From the NCBI GenBank assembly GCA_021495925.1, contig JAKEKT010000051.1, positions 62,001-126,000 on the forward strand: 64,000 bases of DNA, written 5' to 3'. A program made the translations under genes and the position numbers. Shown here piece after piece: positions 11,334-22,106 of this stretch. This DNA is from Diplodia intermedia. Taxonomy: Eukaryota; Ascomycota; Dothideomycetes; Botryosphaeriales; Botryosphaeriaceae. Each line of letters starts with the position of its first letter. The first letter of the stretch is position 1. The notes under the pieces were generated by a model. That model did not search any database and was not told the origin of the DNA. It saw only the letters and a program-made list of their open reading frames with translations.

Positions 11334-11582
11334 GACACGGCGGGCAAAAGAAATCGGTCACGGCGTGTTTAGGATTCGGCGTTTCGGATTGTGAACCCAT
11401 GGAGAGAGAAAAGCATTTTTTTTCTTGGCAAGTCTCTTAATCATAGCTGTACGGTTGTTGCGACTGATAAGTCAACGTCATCACTTCTTTCTAGAGATAT
11501 TCAATACATCCAGATCAGGCAGACGCAATCCGAGGGCGAATGGAAACACCGTGTGCTGATCAATGCCCCACGTCTATTGTCT

Positions 11583-13112
11583 TCAGTCGCAGTCGAACAT
11601 CTTAGTAGTGCTTACATTTATCCGGCTCCACTTCCTTCCAGTTCGAATACTGTTGACGAACTGCATAGGCCAATAAACATGATATAGCCACCACCACGGC
11701 AACGGATCCCACAAGTCGAAAGTGCCATCTTTCCATAACAGTATGTGTTCGAGGAATTCCCCAATGGATTTTGCGATCTCGCCAACCGAGGCCTGACCGG
11801 TCAGCATCGATAAGACCGGCAGCACGACTAGCTGCACAAGATCATGCCCGATCCAGTAGTACTTGGCAGGCTCCTTCGGCGTCACGATGTCCCTCGTCGA
11901 CTGATCGTCCCGGAGGACCGCAAGATACTCGTCGGCGAGCTCCATGGAGCCCTCGAGCAGCACGTCTGCCGTATGAGCACGCGGGTTGCACTCGATTGGG
12001 AACAAGGCGATGGTTTCCGGGTTCGTTTTCTCGACATCTTCGTTCTTGACGAGGAAGTCGAAGCTCAAGTGGCCGGTGAAGCCCTCGCCGCCGGGCTCGG
12101 CCTGCTTCTCCGTGAAGGCCAGCATCGCGCGCGACAACGGCGCATCCGCCGGCAGGGCGCGGTAGTGCATCAGCAACTCTGCCGACGGGCACGCCACGAA
12201 TGCGCGCACACGGCCGCGCACCACGAGGGCGTGTGTGCAGAACTCGCGGCCCCTTACGAACTCCTGCACAATCCACGGTCGCTCCTTGCTCACGCTGAGC
12301 TGGGCAACATGCTCGCGCGTCTTGCGCTCGGTTGCGCGCGGCAGCAACGTCAGGTCGCCGCGGCTCCTGTCGTCCATGCCGACGCTCTTTGCGATGAACT
12401 TCCTGCTGTTCCCTCCCTCCATCTCGCGACGGCGGTCGGAGAGGCCCACGCACCGCCGCAGCACCGTCAGCATGGCGTCGGCGCTCTCCACCTTGCGCGT
12501 CTCTGGCACGCGCAGGCCAAGCTGCCGCGTGCGCTCCATAAAAGCATCCTTCTCGTGCAGGTCGCGCACGTCGGCGACGCCGAACTGCACGACACGGCAG
12601 CGCGTGCGCTTGGCCACAATCTCGGCCGCGACGCCGTCCTCAAGCGCGGACGCGACGCCCGAGCAGCTGATCCAGAGCGCGCAGCGCTCCGCCTCGATGA
12701 TATGCAGCAGCGAGGTGATGTACGGCTCCGCGTTTCCCGCAGCCGTGGGCGGCGACAGGACGTAGAAGCGCGAGAGCGAGCGCGATGCCCGGCCGCACGC
12801 CAGTGGGTGGAAGTCGGCGCCAATGATGCGGTGCGAGGGATTGTGGGCGTGCAGGAGGCGGGTGAGGACGAGGGCTTTGGTCATGGAGACGCCGGTCACC
12901 AGGATGGGTTGTCCGCCGCTGCCATCGCGATCGCCGCCGTTGGTGGTGATGTTCTTGTTGGCGTTGGCGACATTTTTGCTGGGGTGAACCCGGGAAAAGA
13001 GCCGTAGGGCGTAGGCGGCAAAGAGGAGGAAGGTATCGAGGGGAAGGAAGACGAAACTTAGAAGAATGAGGAGGAGGTTTTTTGGCCAGTGGCTGTAGAG
13101 CAGAGAGTGCAT
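11583..13112 (-). CDS. mysC: Membrane-anchored ATP-grasp ligase, mycosporine cluster (mysC-like)
   Basis: Intronless, 509 residues from the ATG at 13112; the frame is open further upstream but has no other ATG. Residues about 10-42 (KNLLLILLSFVFLPLDTFLL...) form a strong membrane anchor. An N-terminal Rossmann-like domain (about 65-190, QPILVTGVSMTKALVLTRLL) precedes an ATP-grasp domain: RKFIAKSVGMDDRSRGD (nucleotide-binding strand), PWIVQEFVRGREFCTHALVV, GFTGHLSFDFLV and PIECNPRAHTA (metal-binding E and N, about 375). ATP-grasp enzymes form amide or amine-type bonds through acyl-phosphate intermediates; MysC joins an amino acid to 4-deoxygadusol. Position beside an O-methyltransferase and a sugar-phosphate cyclase supports this role. 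The fungal amine donor cannot be read from sequence (glutamine, glutaminol or serinol types are known in fungi). Transcribed in the same direction as the methyltransferase, 458 bases downstream of it. Confidence 0.78.
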   Translation of the reverse strand: MHSLLYSHWPKNLLLILLSFVFLPLDTFLLFAAYALRLFSRVHPSKNVANANKNITTNGGDRDGSGGQPILVTGVSMTKALVLTRLLHAHNPSHRIIGADFHPLACGRASRSLSRFYVLSPPTAAGNAEPYITSLLHIIEAERCALWISCSGVASALEDGVAAEIVAKRTRCRVVQFGVADVRDLHEKDAFMERTRQLGLRVPETRKVESADAMLTVLRRCVGLSDRRREMEGGNSRKFIAKSVGMDDRSRGDLTLLPRATERKTREHVAQLSVSKERPWIVQEFVRGREFCTHALVVRGRVRAFVACPSAELLMHYRALPADAPLSRAMLAFTEKQAEPGGEGFTGHLSFDFLVKNEDVEKTNPETIALFPIECNPRAHTADVLLEGSMELADEYLAVLRDDQSTRDIVTPKEPAKYYWIGHDLVQLVVLPVLSMLTGQASVGEIAKSIGEFLEHILLWKDGTFDLWDPLPWWWLYHVYWPMQFVNSIRTGRKWSRINVSTTKMFDCD

Positions 13113-13570
13113 GGCGACGCTGCCCTTGTCGCGAGGGATTGATCGACCGGGAAAGTGTGGAAGTGAAATTGAGTGGTGTCTAGCGTCGAGAGAGGCAATC
13201 GGACGATGGAAAGCCCATAGGCTGGCTGAGGTGCTTGTGTTACGTGAAAGGATCGTGAACGCAACGTTCACTACGTCATGGATACGCTGTTTTGGGCGTT
13301 GCGCTCGTCTCCACCCGTCTCATTAAACTGGAGCGACATCACGATAGAGTGAAGCGGGGAGAATTACAATGATTGATTGCGACGGAGGAAAGGTAGGTAG
13401 CCCGTAACTTGCCTTCCCTAAGAGGAAGGCGGGGCAAACGCGCAGTCACGTGAGGCGTGTTCTCTCCCCCTGCTGGTCGTGGCAAAAACTTTGCACTGAA
13501 TTTCATTCAAACCATGCCTTCAGTACCTTGCTACAATGCATGTTCTCCTAACATCTCGACCGTCTCCAAG
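13113..13570. promoter_or_regulatory. mysB-mysC intergenic region
   Basis: 458 bases separate the methyltransferase stop from the ligase ATG on the same strand. This spacing is long enough for an independent promoter and argues against a shared transcript. No distinct motif was recognised. Confidence 0.45.
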
Positions 13571-14539
13571 CTATTCCTGCTGTCCGACGCATCGGGTGAT
13601 CTCCACGCCGTCCTGTGTCGAAGGTTAGTGAACTTGTTTAATCAATGGTGTACTGGAATCGCGAGCCTACCTTTTCACCGGTGGGTTCAAAGCTATCTAC
13701 CAGTCTGCTCTCGTAGACCAGGTTTGGGTTGCCCTTGCGAGTTGTATCGAGTTTGGCTTCGCCTTCTCGTGCGACATACTGTTTGGACGTCCGGTCTGCA
13801 AAACGCGTGTCGACGCCATCGGTGCCCACAGTGCCATTGGCGGAGGCGGCTACTCTCTTCCGCTCAACACTGCTCCGAACATACTCTAGGTATGGTGGGT
13901 TGCCCGGTGTGACGACGTTGTCCGCCGCGAGAACGGAGCCCGGCGTAATCAGGCTGAGCTCTTCGCACAGCTTCAAGTCAGTCGTGTACGCCGGCTTGTA
14001 GTGATCGAGGAACATGAGGTCGATGTGCTGAAGCTCGCCTTCCGCGTGCAGCCTCTTTATTGAGGCGTCACTGGAGCCAACCACCACCTTGACAACATCG
14101 CTCAGGCCCGCAAGATCGACCAGAGATGCGATGACCGCAGCGAACTCGGGATTCCGCTCGAGGCTGAAGTAGCGCTTTCCGCCGGCTTTGCGCACAGCAT
14201 CGCCAAAGAGAATACAGGAGTAGCCGACGTAGCCTCCTAATTCTACCTGTTGTCCGGTCAGATGCGCGCCCCTCTGGTTCTGCGGCGGCTTACCATGAGC
14301 TCAGGTTTGACCTCGGCAATCAGCCCGGTGACTATCCTGCCCTTGTTCTCGCCGACGTTCATGAGATACCTGGTGCGAGCAAAGTCATCAATGGCCGCCA
14401 GGACACGGGCCGGGGAACCGCGGATCTCGTCAATGTTGGGTCTGCCGTAGACGAAATGCAGCAGCTCAACCTCGCGGCCGTCGTCGAAGAAAACGTCCTC
14501 CTTCTCGGCGTAGGCCTTGTTCCTGTCGAATTGTGCCAT
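13571..14539 (-). CDS. mysB: SAM-dependent O-methyltransferase, mycosporine cluster (mysB-like)
   Basis: Exons 14539-14294, 14246-13671 and 13612-13571 give 287 residues. Intron 2 has a perfect CTAAC branch site, and the 14-codon last exon restores the C-terminal DGVEITRCVG of the fungal catechol-OMT-like family. SAM-binding motif I is VELGGYVGYS (83-92), the acidic loop is FSLERNPEF (109-117), and the metal ligands are D163 (FLDHYK), D191 and N192 (AADNV). The enzyme is therefore a class I, probably divalent-metal-dependent O-methyltransferase. In the mycosporine pathway the corresponding step converts desmethyl-4-deoxygadusol to 4-deoxygadusol. The gene is divergent from the cyclase at 15632 across a shared 1.1 kb region, which links its expression to that gene. 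A catechol methyltransferase unrelated to mycosporines is the alternative, less likely given its neighbours. Confidence 0.83.
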
Positions 14540-15631
14540 GGCTGCGGGGATTGGGGAGCAATGCGGGCGGGCGCTGCTGCTTTAAAGACGAGCGGCGGGA
14601 ACACTTGCTCCAAACGCAACAGGCAGCTCGGGCAATGGAATCCGGATTGCTTGCAACCGACCAGAAGGGGAATGCTCGAGCGAAAAACGAAGATGGCAGG
14701 CGAGAGGAGTGGCAACGGGCGAGCAGCTATGCACAGCGAGGGCGGAGCAGATGCAGCGGATGGCCGCCGCGTCGCGGGCGCGGGAGACGCGTCGACCTGG
14801 ACTCGTGCGGGGGAGGGGCAGGGCGCAGAGGCCCCGGCTGGCTCAGGAACCCGATGCTCATCAAAGATCTGGCGCTACGCGGCGGCTGCGATCTCGCCGA
14901 TGCCCCTTGTGCTTGTGGCGGCGTTGGATGCCGCCATGTCCGAGACGATCACTCCGCTTCCGGCAATAGGGCGGTGCGCGGGGCCCGCTAGCCGTCGTGG
15001 CCCGCGGCCGAAAAAGCGCGCTTTCGTCCCAAGTCCTCGATGTAAACATCATCATTCAAACCGCATTTCTGCATGTTCCAAGGGGACCCACCCGCCTCCC
15101 GCGGATGGCGTGACACTAAGATCTCAGAGCCAGGCCCGCTGCAACCAGATCTGTGGGCTGGTTGCGCCCGTACTGACGACATGCCCAGGCCACCACGCCG
15201 CCGCCAGCTGTGCCCTCCTACATCATGACTTGCTCCGCCATGTGTATTCGGATCATGCTAATGCACTTGCGGCTTCGCATGCCTGAGCACTCTCGTTTTC
15301 TGTATGCACTATGCCCCCAACCCCTGCTTCCCCTCCATGGCGACATCGTCATCTTACGACGGTACCTTGCTAAACCCTGCCGCGTCCAATCATCGCCTCA
15401 CGGAGCGATTCCTGTGGGTTCTGTGACCGCTGCTTGTTATTCACGCGCAGCGTTTCTCCATGTCCCCGGTACAGGCGAGCGCGTGTCCAAAACGGGCCGC
15501 CCGCCTGGCATGGACGGGTACAAGAAGCGACTGTTTTCCGGTTAACTGCCCCTCCGCGGTTCCTGCAGTGCCAACGTGTGCTTTCGCTCTGTTTCCTTGC
15601 TCTTTAGCCATATACTCAACGACCCTTCGAC
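14540..15631. promoter_or_regulatory. Shared divergent promoter of mysB- and mysA-like genes
   Basis: 1,092 bases between the two divergent ATGs. Seven AGGGG/CCCCT pentamers, the core of the fungal stress-response element bound by Msn2/4-type zinc fingers, are seen at 14666, 14814, 14903, 15081, 15321, 15330 and 15549. About two to three would be expected by chance at this GC content. This fits stress- or light-induced expression but is only suggestive. Open frames inside it resemble no protein. Confidence 0.5.
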
Positions 15632-17230
15632 ATGTCGGACATGAAGGCGACCGTCGCCGAGACATCGGCTGGATTCCACGTCCAGGGCTGGGAGAAGATC
15701 GAATATGACTTCACCTTCCTGGACGGTGTTTTCGACACTCGCAATAGCCAGCTGGCTGACTGTTACGAGCGCTGGGGCCGCTGTCTCGCAGTCATGGACT
15801 TCAACATCTTCGAAATCTACGGCACGCAGATGCAGCAGTACTTCAACCACTACAACATCGACCTCAAGCTGCACAAGACAATGATTGGCGAGAAGGCAAA
15901 GTCAATCGACACTTTCTTGAGCATCGCCGACTCCATGACGGACTTTGGTATCATGCGCAAGGTATGTGCCGCTGTGTAAGGTGGTGCTGTGATCGTTAAC
16001 ACTCCTTCAGGAGCCCGTGCTGGTTGTTGGGGGTGGTTTGGTCACTGACGTTGCCGGGTATGACAGTACCGATTAACGCTGTCTCGGTCCGTCTGGCTAA
16101 TTCATCCAGGTTTGCCTGCGCCGCATACCGCAGAAACACCAATTTTATCCGCATTCCCACGACTGTCATTGGCCTCATTGACGCCTCTGTTTCGATCAAG
16201 GTGGCTGTCAACTACGGCAACTACAAGAACAGGCTCGGTGCTTACCATGCCCCCATGCACACTTTCCTCGACTTCAACTTTTTGCGAACACTACCAAAAG
16301 CCCAGGTGCGGAACGGCTTCGCGGAGCTAATCAAGATCTCAACCTGCGCGCATCTCGACACTTTTGACCTGCTTGACAAGTACTGCGAGCAGCTCATCAA
16401 CACCGGCTTCGGTCGTGCGGATGGCGCTCCGGCGGAAATCAAGGCGGCGGCGGACAGGATCAACCGCGCAGGTATCTATGAGATGCTGAAGCTCGAAACT
16501 CCCAACCTGCACGAGATTGGACTGGACAGAGTGATCGCCTATGGCCACACGTAAGTTGCTCCTCAAGTCGTCATCGTGACAATTTGTTGACCTCTTATAT
16601 AGGTGGTCACCGCTGCACGAATTGGTCCCTGAAGTGCCTCTTCGCCACGGACATGCCATCTCCATCGACATGGCGTACTCTGCTACGTTGGCGAACATGC
16701 GAGGCCAGCTCAGCGACGCCGAATACCGGAGGATATTGAACCTCTTCTCGCGAGCAGGTCTGTCCATGGATCACGCCCAGTTCGACGAAGAAATTCTCGA
16801 CAAGGGTACCAAGGCCATCCTGAAAACGCGGGATGGCAAGCTTCGAGCTGCCATCCCCAGCCCTCTGGGCAATTGTGTGTTCTTGAATGATGTGTCGTAC
16901 GAGGAGATGGTCAAGGCGTTGCACTTGCACAAGCAGATGATGAAGGAGTATCCGCGCCAGGGTGAGGGTCTCGAGGCATACGTCGACTCGAGCGACACGG
17001 GATACACCATCAACGGCGCGGCGGTCGAGACAAATTCGGCCAACGGCATGTCGAGCCTGAAGAAGGCCGTCGTGAGCGATGATACGGTGGACCGGGTCCC
17101 TAACGGCGGGCCTGTGCAGAACGGGTACACGAGTAAAGCGTCGACGGCGGTGCGCAATGCGGCAGGGTGTGACGGGATTCCCAATGGGGCAAACGGCCAC
17201 GCCAACGGCAGCAACGGCCACAGCCACTAG
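15632..17230 (+). CDS. mysA: Sugar-phosphate cyclase, desmethyl-4-deoxygadusol synthase type (mysA-like)
   Basis: Exons 15632-15961, 16011-16057, 16110-16550 and 16603-17230 join in frame to 481 residues; exon 2 is only 47 bases. The NAD-binding motif is PVLVVGGGLVTDVAGFACAA (112-131). It is followed by IPTTVIGLIDASVSIKV and KNRLGAYHA, signatures of sedoheptulose 7-phosphate cyclases rather than of dehydroquinate synthase. Predicted zinc ligands are E198 (NGFAELIK), H272 (YGHTW) and H288 (RHGHA). The His-His spacing of 16 residues equals that in fungal dehydroquinate synthase. Fungi carry dehydroquinate synthase inside the AROM fusion, so a free-standing homologue is unlikely to serve the shikimate pathway. 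The adjacent methyltransferase and ATP-grasp genes indicate the desmethyl-4-deoxygadusol product. The last 75 residues are an Asn/Gly/Ser-rich tail outside the catalytic fold. 2-epi-5-epi-valiolone synthase is the main alternative. Confidence 0.88.
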
Positions 17231-18343
17231 GCTGCACGGCACGGGAGGGCGCATGGTTTTCGTAGCCCGAGAAGGCAATGGCTAATGACGCCGTCGGGAG
17301 AGGAATCTCGGTTGTCTCGAAACAGCAGCAGCTAGCAATGCACGCGTGTCGTAACGGCAATATGAAGCTTGATGGTCATCTCCGCGTGCCGCCCAGGTGG
17401 GCCTCAGTATCTGTCATCATCAGTGGGCGCAGCTCGATGCGGGCCAGGCGAAGATGCGATCAGCGATTGCCGGGCGAGGCGGCGGTGCTGGTCGCGGGCT
17501 ATCACACTATCACTAGTCATCACGGGAGATTGACCAGCAGGTTTGCGCATGCTCGAGCGCGGTGGTGCTGCGGCAGCTCCTTCCGAGAGAGCAGGCACAT
17601 TCTGGACCCTTGGGCGTCCCTTGCGGCCGTTGGCTGCGGAGAGCGCCAGCGCCGGGGCGCAGAGGCAGGCGGCCGACAAGCCTGGTGGCTCAGGCCCCGT
17701 GCGATGCCTGCCGCAGCGAGTCGCCGGGCAACGGGCCTCGCGTGAACTGGGCTGTGATTCGGCGTGTGGGGGAGATCATTTGCGGGCGTGCGGCGGCCGG
17801 GAGCCCCTGAGAGGCGACTGTCCAGCCAGTCCCAGGGCGGCGGAGAACAACAATGCTGATCGCTCCCGAGAGAGAGCGCACGGCGGGCGCGCAAGCTGGC
17901 GTGCGGCGCACGCTGCTCCTTTTCCTCCCACAGCCAGACCGCGCGCACGTTGCCTGATATTCGCCTTGCCGGCCGCTCTTCCCATCGTTTGCGTGCCAGC
18001 CTGTCGCTGCCGCCGTGTCATCGCCGTGCCAGAGTGCGTGCCCTGTGCGCTTTCGGGCCACTGCCTATCCTGGGCCTCTGCTCGCTGCACAAACCCGCAC
18101 CCTCAAGGAGACCGCGTCTCCACCAGACAAACGCCGGAACCACCTGGACGAGCCTTCTCCAACGCACTCGCATGGCCCTTGCAGCCCGTTGATCCAGCAA
18201 CGCGCCAGCAGAGCCCGTCGCCGATGGCCGCAGAGCCAACCCACCAGGGTACCGCCAACTGACCAGCTCCGCGTCAGTCACCGCACATCGGCGCCAGACC
18301 GCGCGCTGTGATTGCGCCGACTAAGCAGTCCGACCCGCCCACC
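17231..18343. promoter_or_regulatory. Upstream region of the kinesin gene
   Basis: 1.1 kb between the cyclase stop and the kinesin ATG. The last 400 bases are C-rich with pyrimidine runs, typical of a long fungal 5' leader. Open frames such as 17543-18262 are Arg/Ala/Pro-rich products of GC-rich DNA with no family resemblance, so no gene is called. Confidence 0.5.
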
Positions 18344-21280
18344 ATGGCCACCACCACAACCACCACGCTGCCGCGTCCCATGAACCCTCCCACCGGCCCG
18401 TTGCCCGCCCTGCCTGTCCCCAAGACGCGGCGCGCTGCAACTGCCCGTCCCGGCCCGCCCAGCCCGGAGCGCCGCATATCCACCGCCTCCAACTCGTCGC
18501 TTTCCCGCCCACCGCCCTCGCCCGCCGCCGCCCGCACCTCCTCCTCATCGCTACCCATGAGGCCGCAGAGCAAACACGCGAATTCCGCCACCGCCGTGCC
18601 CCAGGCCCAACAGCCCGCGGCACAGGCCGGTGGCCCGTCGCCGCACAAAACGTTGCGCAAGACGATCAGCATAGGCTCGTTCCCGCAACCGCCCAAGAGC
18701 AGCCGCCAAAGCCACCCCTCGAGCCCGTTGTCCGCCGCCACCACCCCGGACGGCATCACCACCGACCGCCGAGGCTCTGTCGGCTCATTAAGCGTGCCCG
18801 GCGGCGGCGGCGCCTTGCGTAAGCGGCCCAGCGTCAAAGGCCGTGGGCCTTTGGCCATCAAGTCGCCTCTCACGTCGCCAAGTGCCTTGACCGAGTTCTC
18901 GCCCACGGAGAGTCGGAGCTCATCCGCGAACGGCTCCTACTCGACCGGGATCGAAGAGATGGGTGGCGATGACAAGGGCAACAAGTCTCCCTCATCGGAT
19001 AATGATTCCGGAAAGGACGTCAAGGGCAACGTCATTGTGAGCGTCAGAGTTCGCCCCAATGCATCAACCAGTGAGAATACGGGCCTGCAGGACTGGGAAC
19101 TTGATGGCAGGCGAGGCACAATTGACTATAGGGGGAAAGACGGTGGTACTTTTCAAAGCGGTACGTGCGCTGTCTTGGGTTTTGAAGTGACACAAATCGG
19201 CTGACACCCCGCAGATAACGTGTTTTCGACTCAGGACAACAACGCCAGGGTGTATGATGCAGCAGCAAAACGATTGGTGCGTAGGGTGATGGAAGGTTAT
19301 CACGGAACCGTTTTCGCGTATGGAATGACTGGCACAGGAAAGACGTTCTCCATGCAGGGAACAGCAACATCGCCTGGTGTGATACCGCTGGCTATCACTG
19401 ACATTTTCTCCTTCATTCGCGAGACTCCCAAGCGGGAGTTCTTACTCCGGGTTAGTTACCTGGAAATTTACAACGAGAGGATCCACGATCTTCTATCAGA
19501 TCCGCCACCGACTGGACCAGGCGCACAGGCCATCCAGCAAGAGGAGATCAAGTTGAGGGAGGACAGCAAACGGGGTGTATACGCCACTCCGCTGAAAGAA
19601 GAAATCGTCCAAAGCCCAACTCAGCTTCTTCGCGTCATTGCAAGAGGCGACAACAACAGGCGTGTTGCCGGAACCCAGTTCAACGCCCGCAGCTCGCGCA
19701 GTCATGCTGTTGTCCAGATTGTGGTCGAGAGCCGTGAGCGCGTGCCCGGCGGCGTCGCACTCCAAGATACCAAACGGACTGCCATTGCCCCCGGTGGTGT
19801 CCGAGTCTCCACTCTGAGCTTGATTGATCTTGCTGGATCTGAGAAAGCAGCCGAAGATAAGGAGAGAAGGACTGAGGGTGCTCATATCAACAAGAGCTTG
19901 CTCACCCTTGGTACCGTGATTGCACGCTTGTCCGAGGCAAAGGAGAAGAAAGGAGCAGACAAGGACAAGCACCTGCCGTACCGTGACAGCAAACTGACCC
20001 GCTTGTTACAACCAGCCCTGTCTGGAGGCTCACTTGTCAGCATCCTGTGCACAATATCAATTGGGTCCACCGGAACTGCCGCCTCCATCGCCACGCATGT
20101 CAATGAAACCCTAAACACTCTAAAATTCGCGTCTCGGGCGAAGAACAACATCGTTAGCCATGCCAAGAAGGCGGAAGAGGCAACTCCTGGTGGTGGCGAT
20201 GCCGGCAGTCGTGCCCTTTTGGACCGATACCGCATGGAAATCCAAGAGCTCCGCAAGCAACTAGACACCAAGACGAAAGAAGAGGTTCCAGTCGTCAAGG
20301 ATGTGGACATGGCTGAGGAGAGGGCGCGGGAGGCTGAGGCGGCGGCGAGGCATGAAGAGCAGATGTTGGAAATGCAACTTGCGCGCACGGCCTTGAAGGA
20401 GCGTATCGAGCATCTCAACCGCCTCATTCTCAGTTCAAAGTCGATCGGCGTCAACTCTGGCCGGTCCTTTTCGTCCATGGGCTTCCAATACCGCAACTCG
20501 ATCATGAGCAATAGTGAGCCTCACACTGTGTCGGCGCGAACGTCGACAGCGACCCTGGAGGTGCCGCACTTCAACAGGATGTCATCAGGAGGCTCCGCGG
20601 CGTCGTTTTCCCCTTACGCGACCCAGGCGCCAGGCCTGCCGTCAGACCACACTTCCGAGGAAGACGATTCCATTGGAGAGAATGGTGATGGCACGGCGAC
20701 TGAAAGTGCACGGGTCCGGGCTCTTCAAGCGGATCTCGAGGACAAGAACCGCTACATCGCGACGCTGGAGAAGCGGCTTCTCCAAGCACGGAGGTCTAGC
20801 CACTCGCGCGTATCGATGGCGCTGGCGGCTTCGGTACACTCGGCCGAGGAAGGCGGGGTTGAGGCTCTGATGAAGGAGAAGGACGACGAGATTGCGGACC
20901 TCAGGGCGCGACTGGACGACAAGGACCGAATGCTGACGGCATTGCGCTCGGCGGCGAGGAAGCGCGACGTGGCGGATCTCACAATCGACACGTCGATCGA
21001 GCGGAGAGCATCGATGGACCGCAGAGCGTCCATGGGGCCTCGCACGCCCGGGCATCGGAGTCGGGGGAGCACGGGGTCGTCGTACCTCACGCGGCAATCG
21101 GCAGCCAGTCCGATTGCGCTGCTGTCACCGCGGTCAGAAAAGAGGTCTCGAGACGTGGAGGACATTACCAGGATGCTAGACAACATGATATCGGAGCAGG
21201 GCGAACCCAGGCAGCAACCCGGCCATGGGCGGAGGACGAGCATAGCCCGGATGGCACTCGAGGGCCGGGGGACGTCGTAG
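18344..21280 (+). CDS. kipA: Kinesin-7 family motor (KipA/Tea2/Kip2 type)
   Basis: Two exons, 18344-19160 and 19215-21280, give 960 residues; the ATG at 18344 has the context ACCATGG. Residues 1-230 are Ser/Pro/Thr-rich and disordered. The motor domain (about 230-640) starts NVIVSVRVRPN and carries the P-loop GMTGTGKT (near 310), switch I NARSSRSH, switch II IDLAGSEKAA, and VNETLNTLKFASRAKNNI at its end. Coiled-coil segments follow (LDRYRMEIQELRKQL; EERAREAEAAARHEEQMLEM; TLEKRLLQARR), then a basic Ser/Arg-rich tail. The long N-terminal extension and the motor sequence place it with fungal kinesin-7 motors, which walk to microtubule plus ends and carry cell-end markers to keep hyphal growth straight. 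The 54-base intron interrupts the codon for D in the DNVFSTQDNN block. Confidence 0.9.
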
Positions 21281-22106
21281 GAGCGGGCGGGAGAGGAGCG
21301 GGGGTGTTGGGACTTGATTTTGGGGGTCCGCGTCGACGTCCATGCGGCGCATCTGGTCTTTTTTGCTTTCTCTCGTCTAGATACCCTGTTCGCCGTCCGA
21401 TTGGACGGGCACTGTCGCATTTCATTCTTAGGGCTGTTATACACGCGTTTCACGACGGGGCAGGGCGGGGAGGCGCGTTGTGCGGAGAGGGGGACTGGGA
21501 ACCGGCTTGAGTAGCTTTTAACAATGGAGAGGCTCGCGAGGGGCGGGGTCGGCTGCAACAGAGGTGTGACGCGCATTGCGTGTGCGGGCGTCTTGGGTGG
21601 GTTTCACCCGCAGGCGAGGGCGGTTTGATGAAGCAGCCAACAGGGCCGAGCCGCCATGTAACAAACCTACGCGAGCTCCGCTCCAGGCCCCGGCGCAGCG
21701 CCACCACCCAGTAGTTATGCGTGCCTCTGCCTCCCACGCCTGCTCCACCAGCAGCCGGCCCCTCCGTCGCCGCGTGAGCTCCCTTCGCTCACGCTTACAT
21801 GTCCAGCGCCATGCTCCCCTCTGCCAACTCGACCCGGCCCTGACCCCCTTCGCTCCTCGGTGCCTGGACGCCTTCATGCACGCGTAACATTGCCTGTCTC
21901 AACTGCTTCCCTTCGTGCTGCAGACGCGCTTCCCTTCTAGCCCGCCGCCTGCCGGTCCCAGGTGCTCGACATCTTCAGCCTTTCTTTCCTTCGCCAGCCC
22001 GCCCTGCCTTGACAGCTGCCCAGTCAGCGCGCATTAGCTCCGCATCCGCACCCAATCCGCATTCTTGGTCCCATCTTCCTCCGAAAGACTCGCGCTGGCG
22101 TCCGTC
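21281..22106. other. Intergenic region, kinesin 3' / glycosyltransferase 5'
   Basis: 826 bases between genes on the same strand. It holds the kinesin 3' end and the promoter and 5' leader of the glycosyltransferase. The part after 21700 is C/T-rich, as in many fungal leaders. No conserved protein was recognised in any frame. Confidence 0.5.

Noticed and set aside
11844..13007. 387-codon plus-strand open frame opposite the ATP-grasp gene
   Set aside because: Codon-by-codon shadow of a GC-rich gene; His/Arg/Ala-rich product without motifs, while the minus strand shows a complete ATP-grasp fold.
13113..13271. N-terminal extension of the ATP-grasp protein to 13271
   Set aside because: The longer frame begins with GTG and has no ATG before 13112.
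15632..17230. Dehydroquinate synthase of the shikimate pathway
   Set aside because: Fungi carry that activity inside the pentafunctional AROM protein, the local motifs match sedoheptulose 7-phosphate cyclases, and the neighbours are mycosporine-type genes.
17543..18262. 239-codon frame before the kinesin gene
   Set aside because: Arg/Ala/Pro-rich with scattered cysteines, no family, and probably part of the kinesin promoter and leader.
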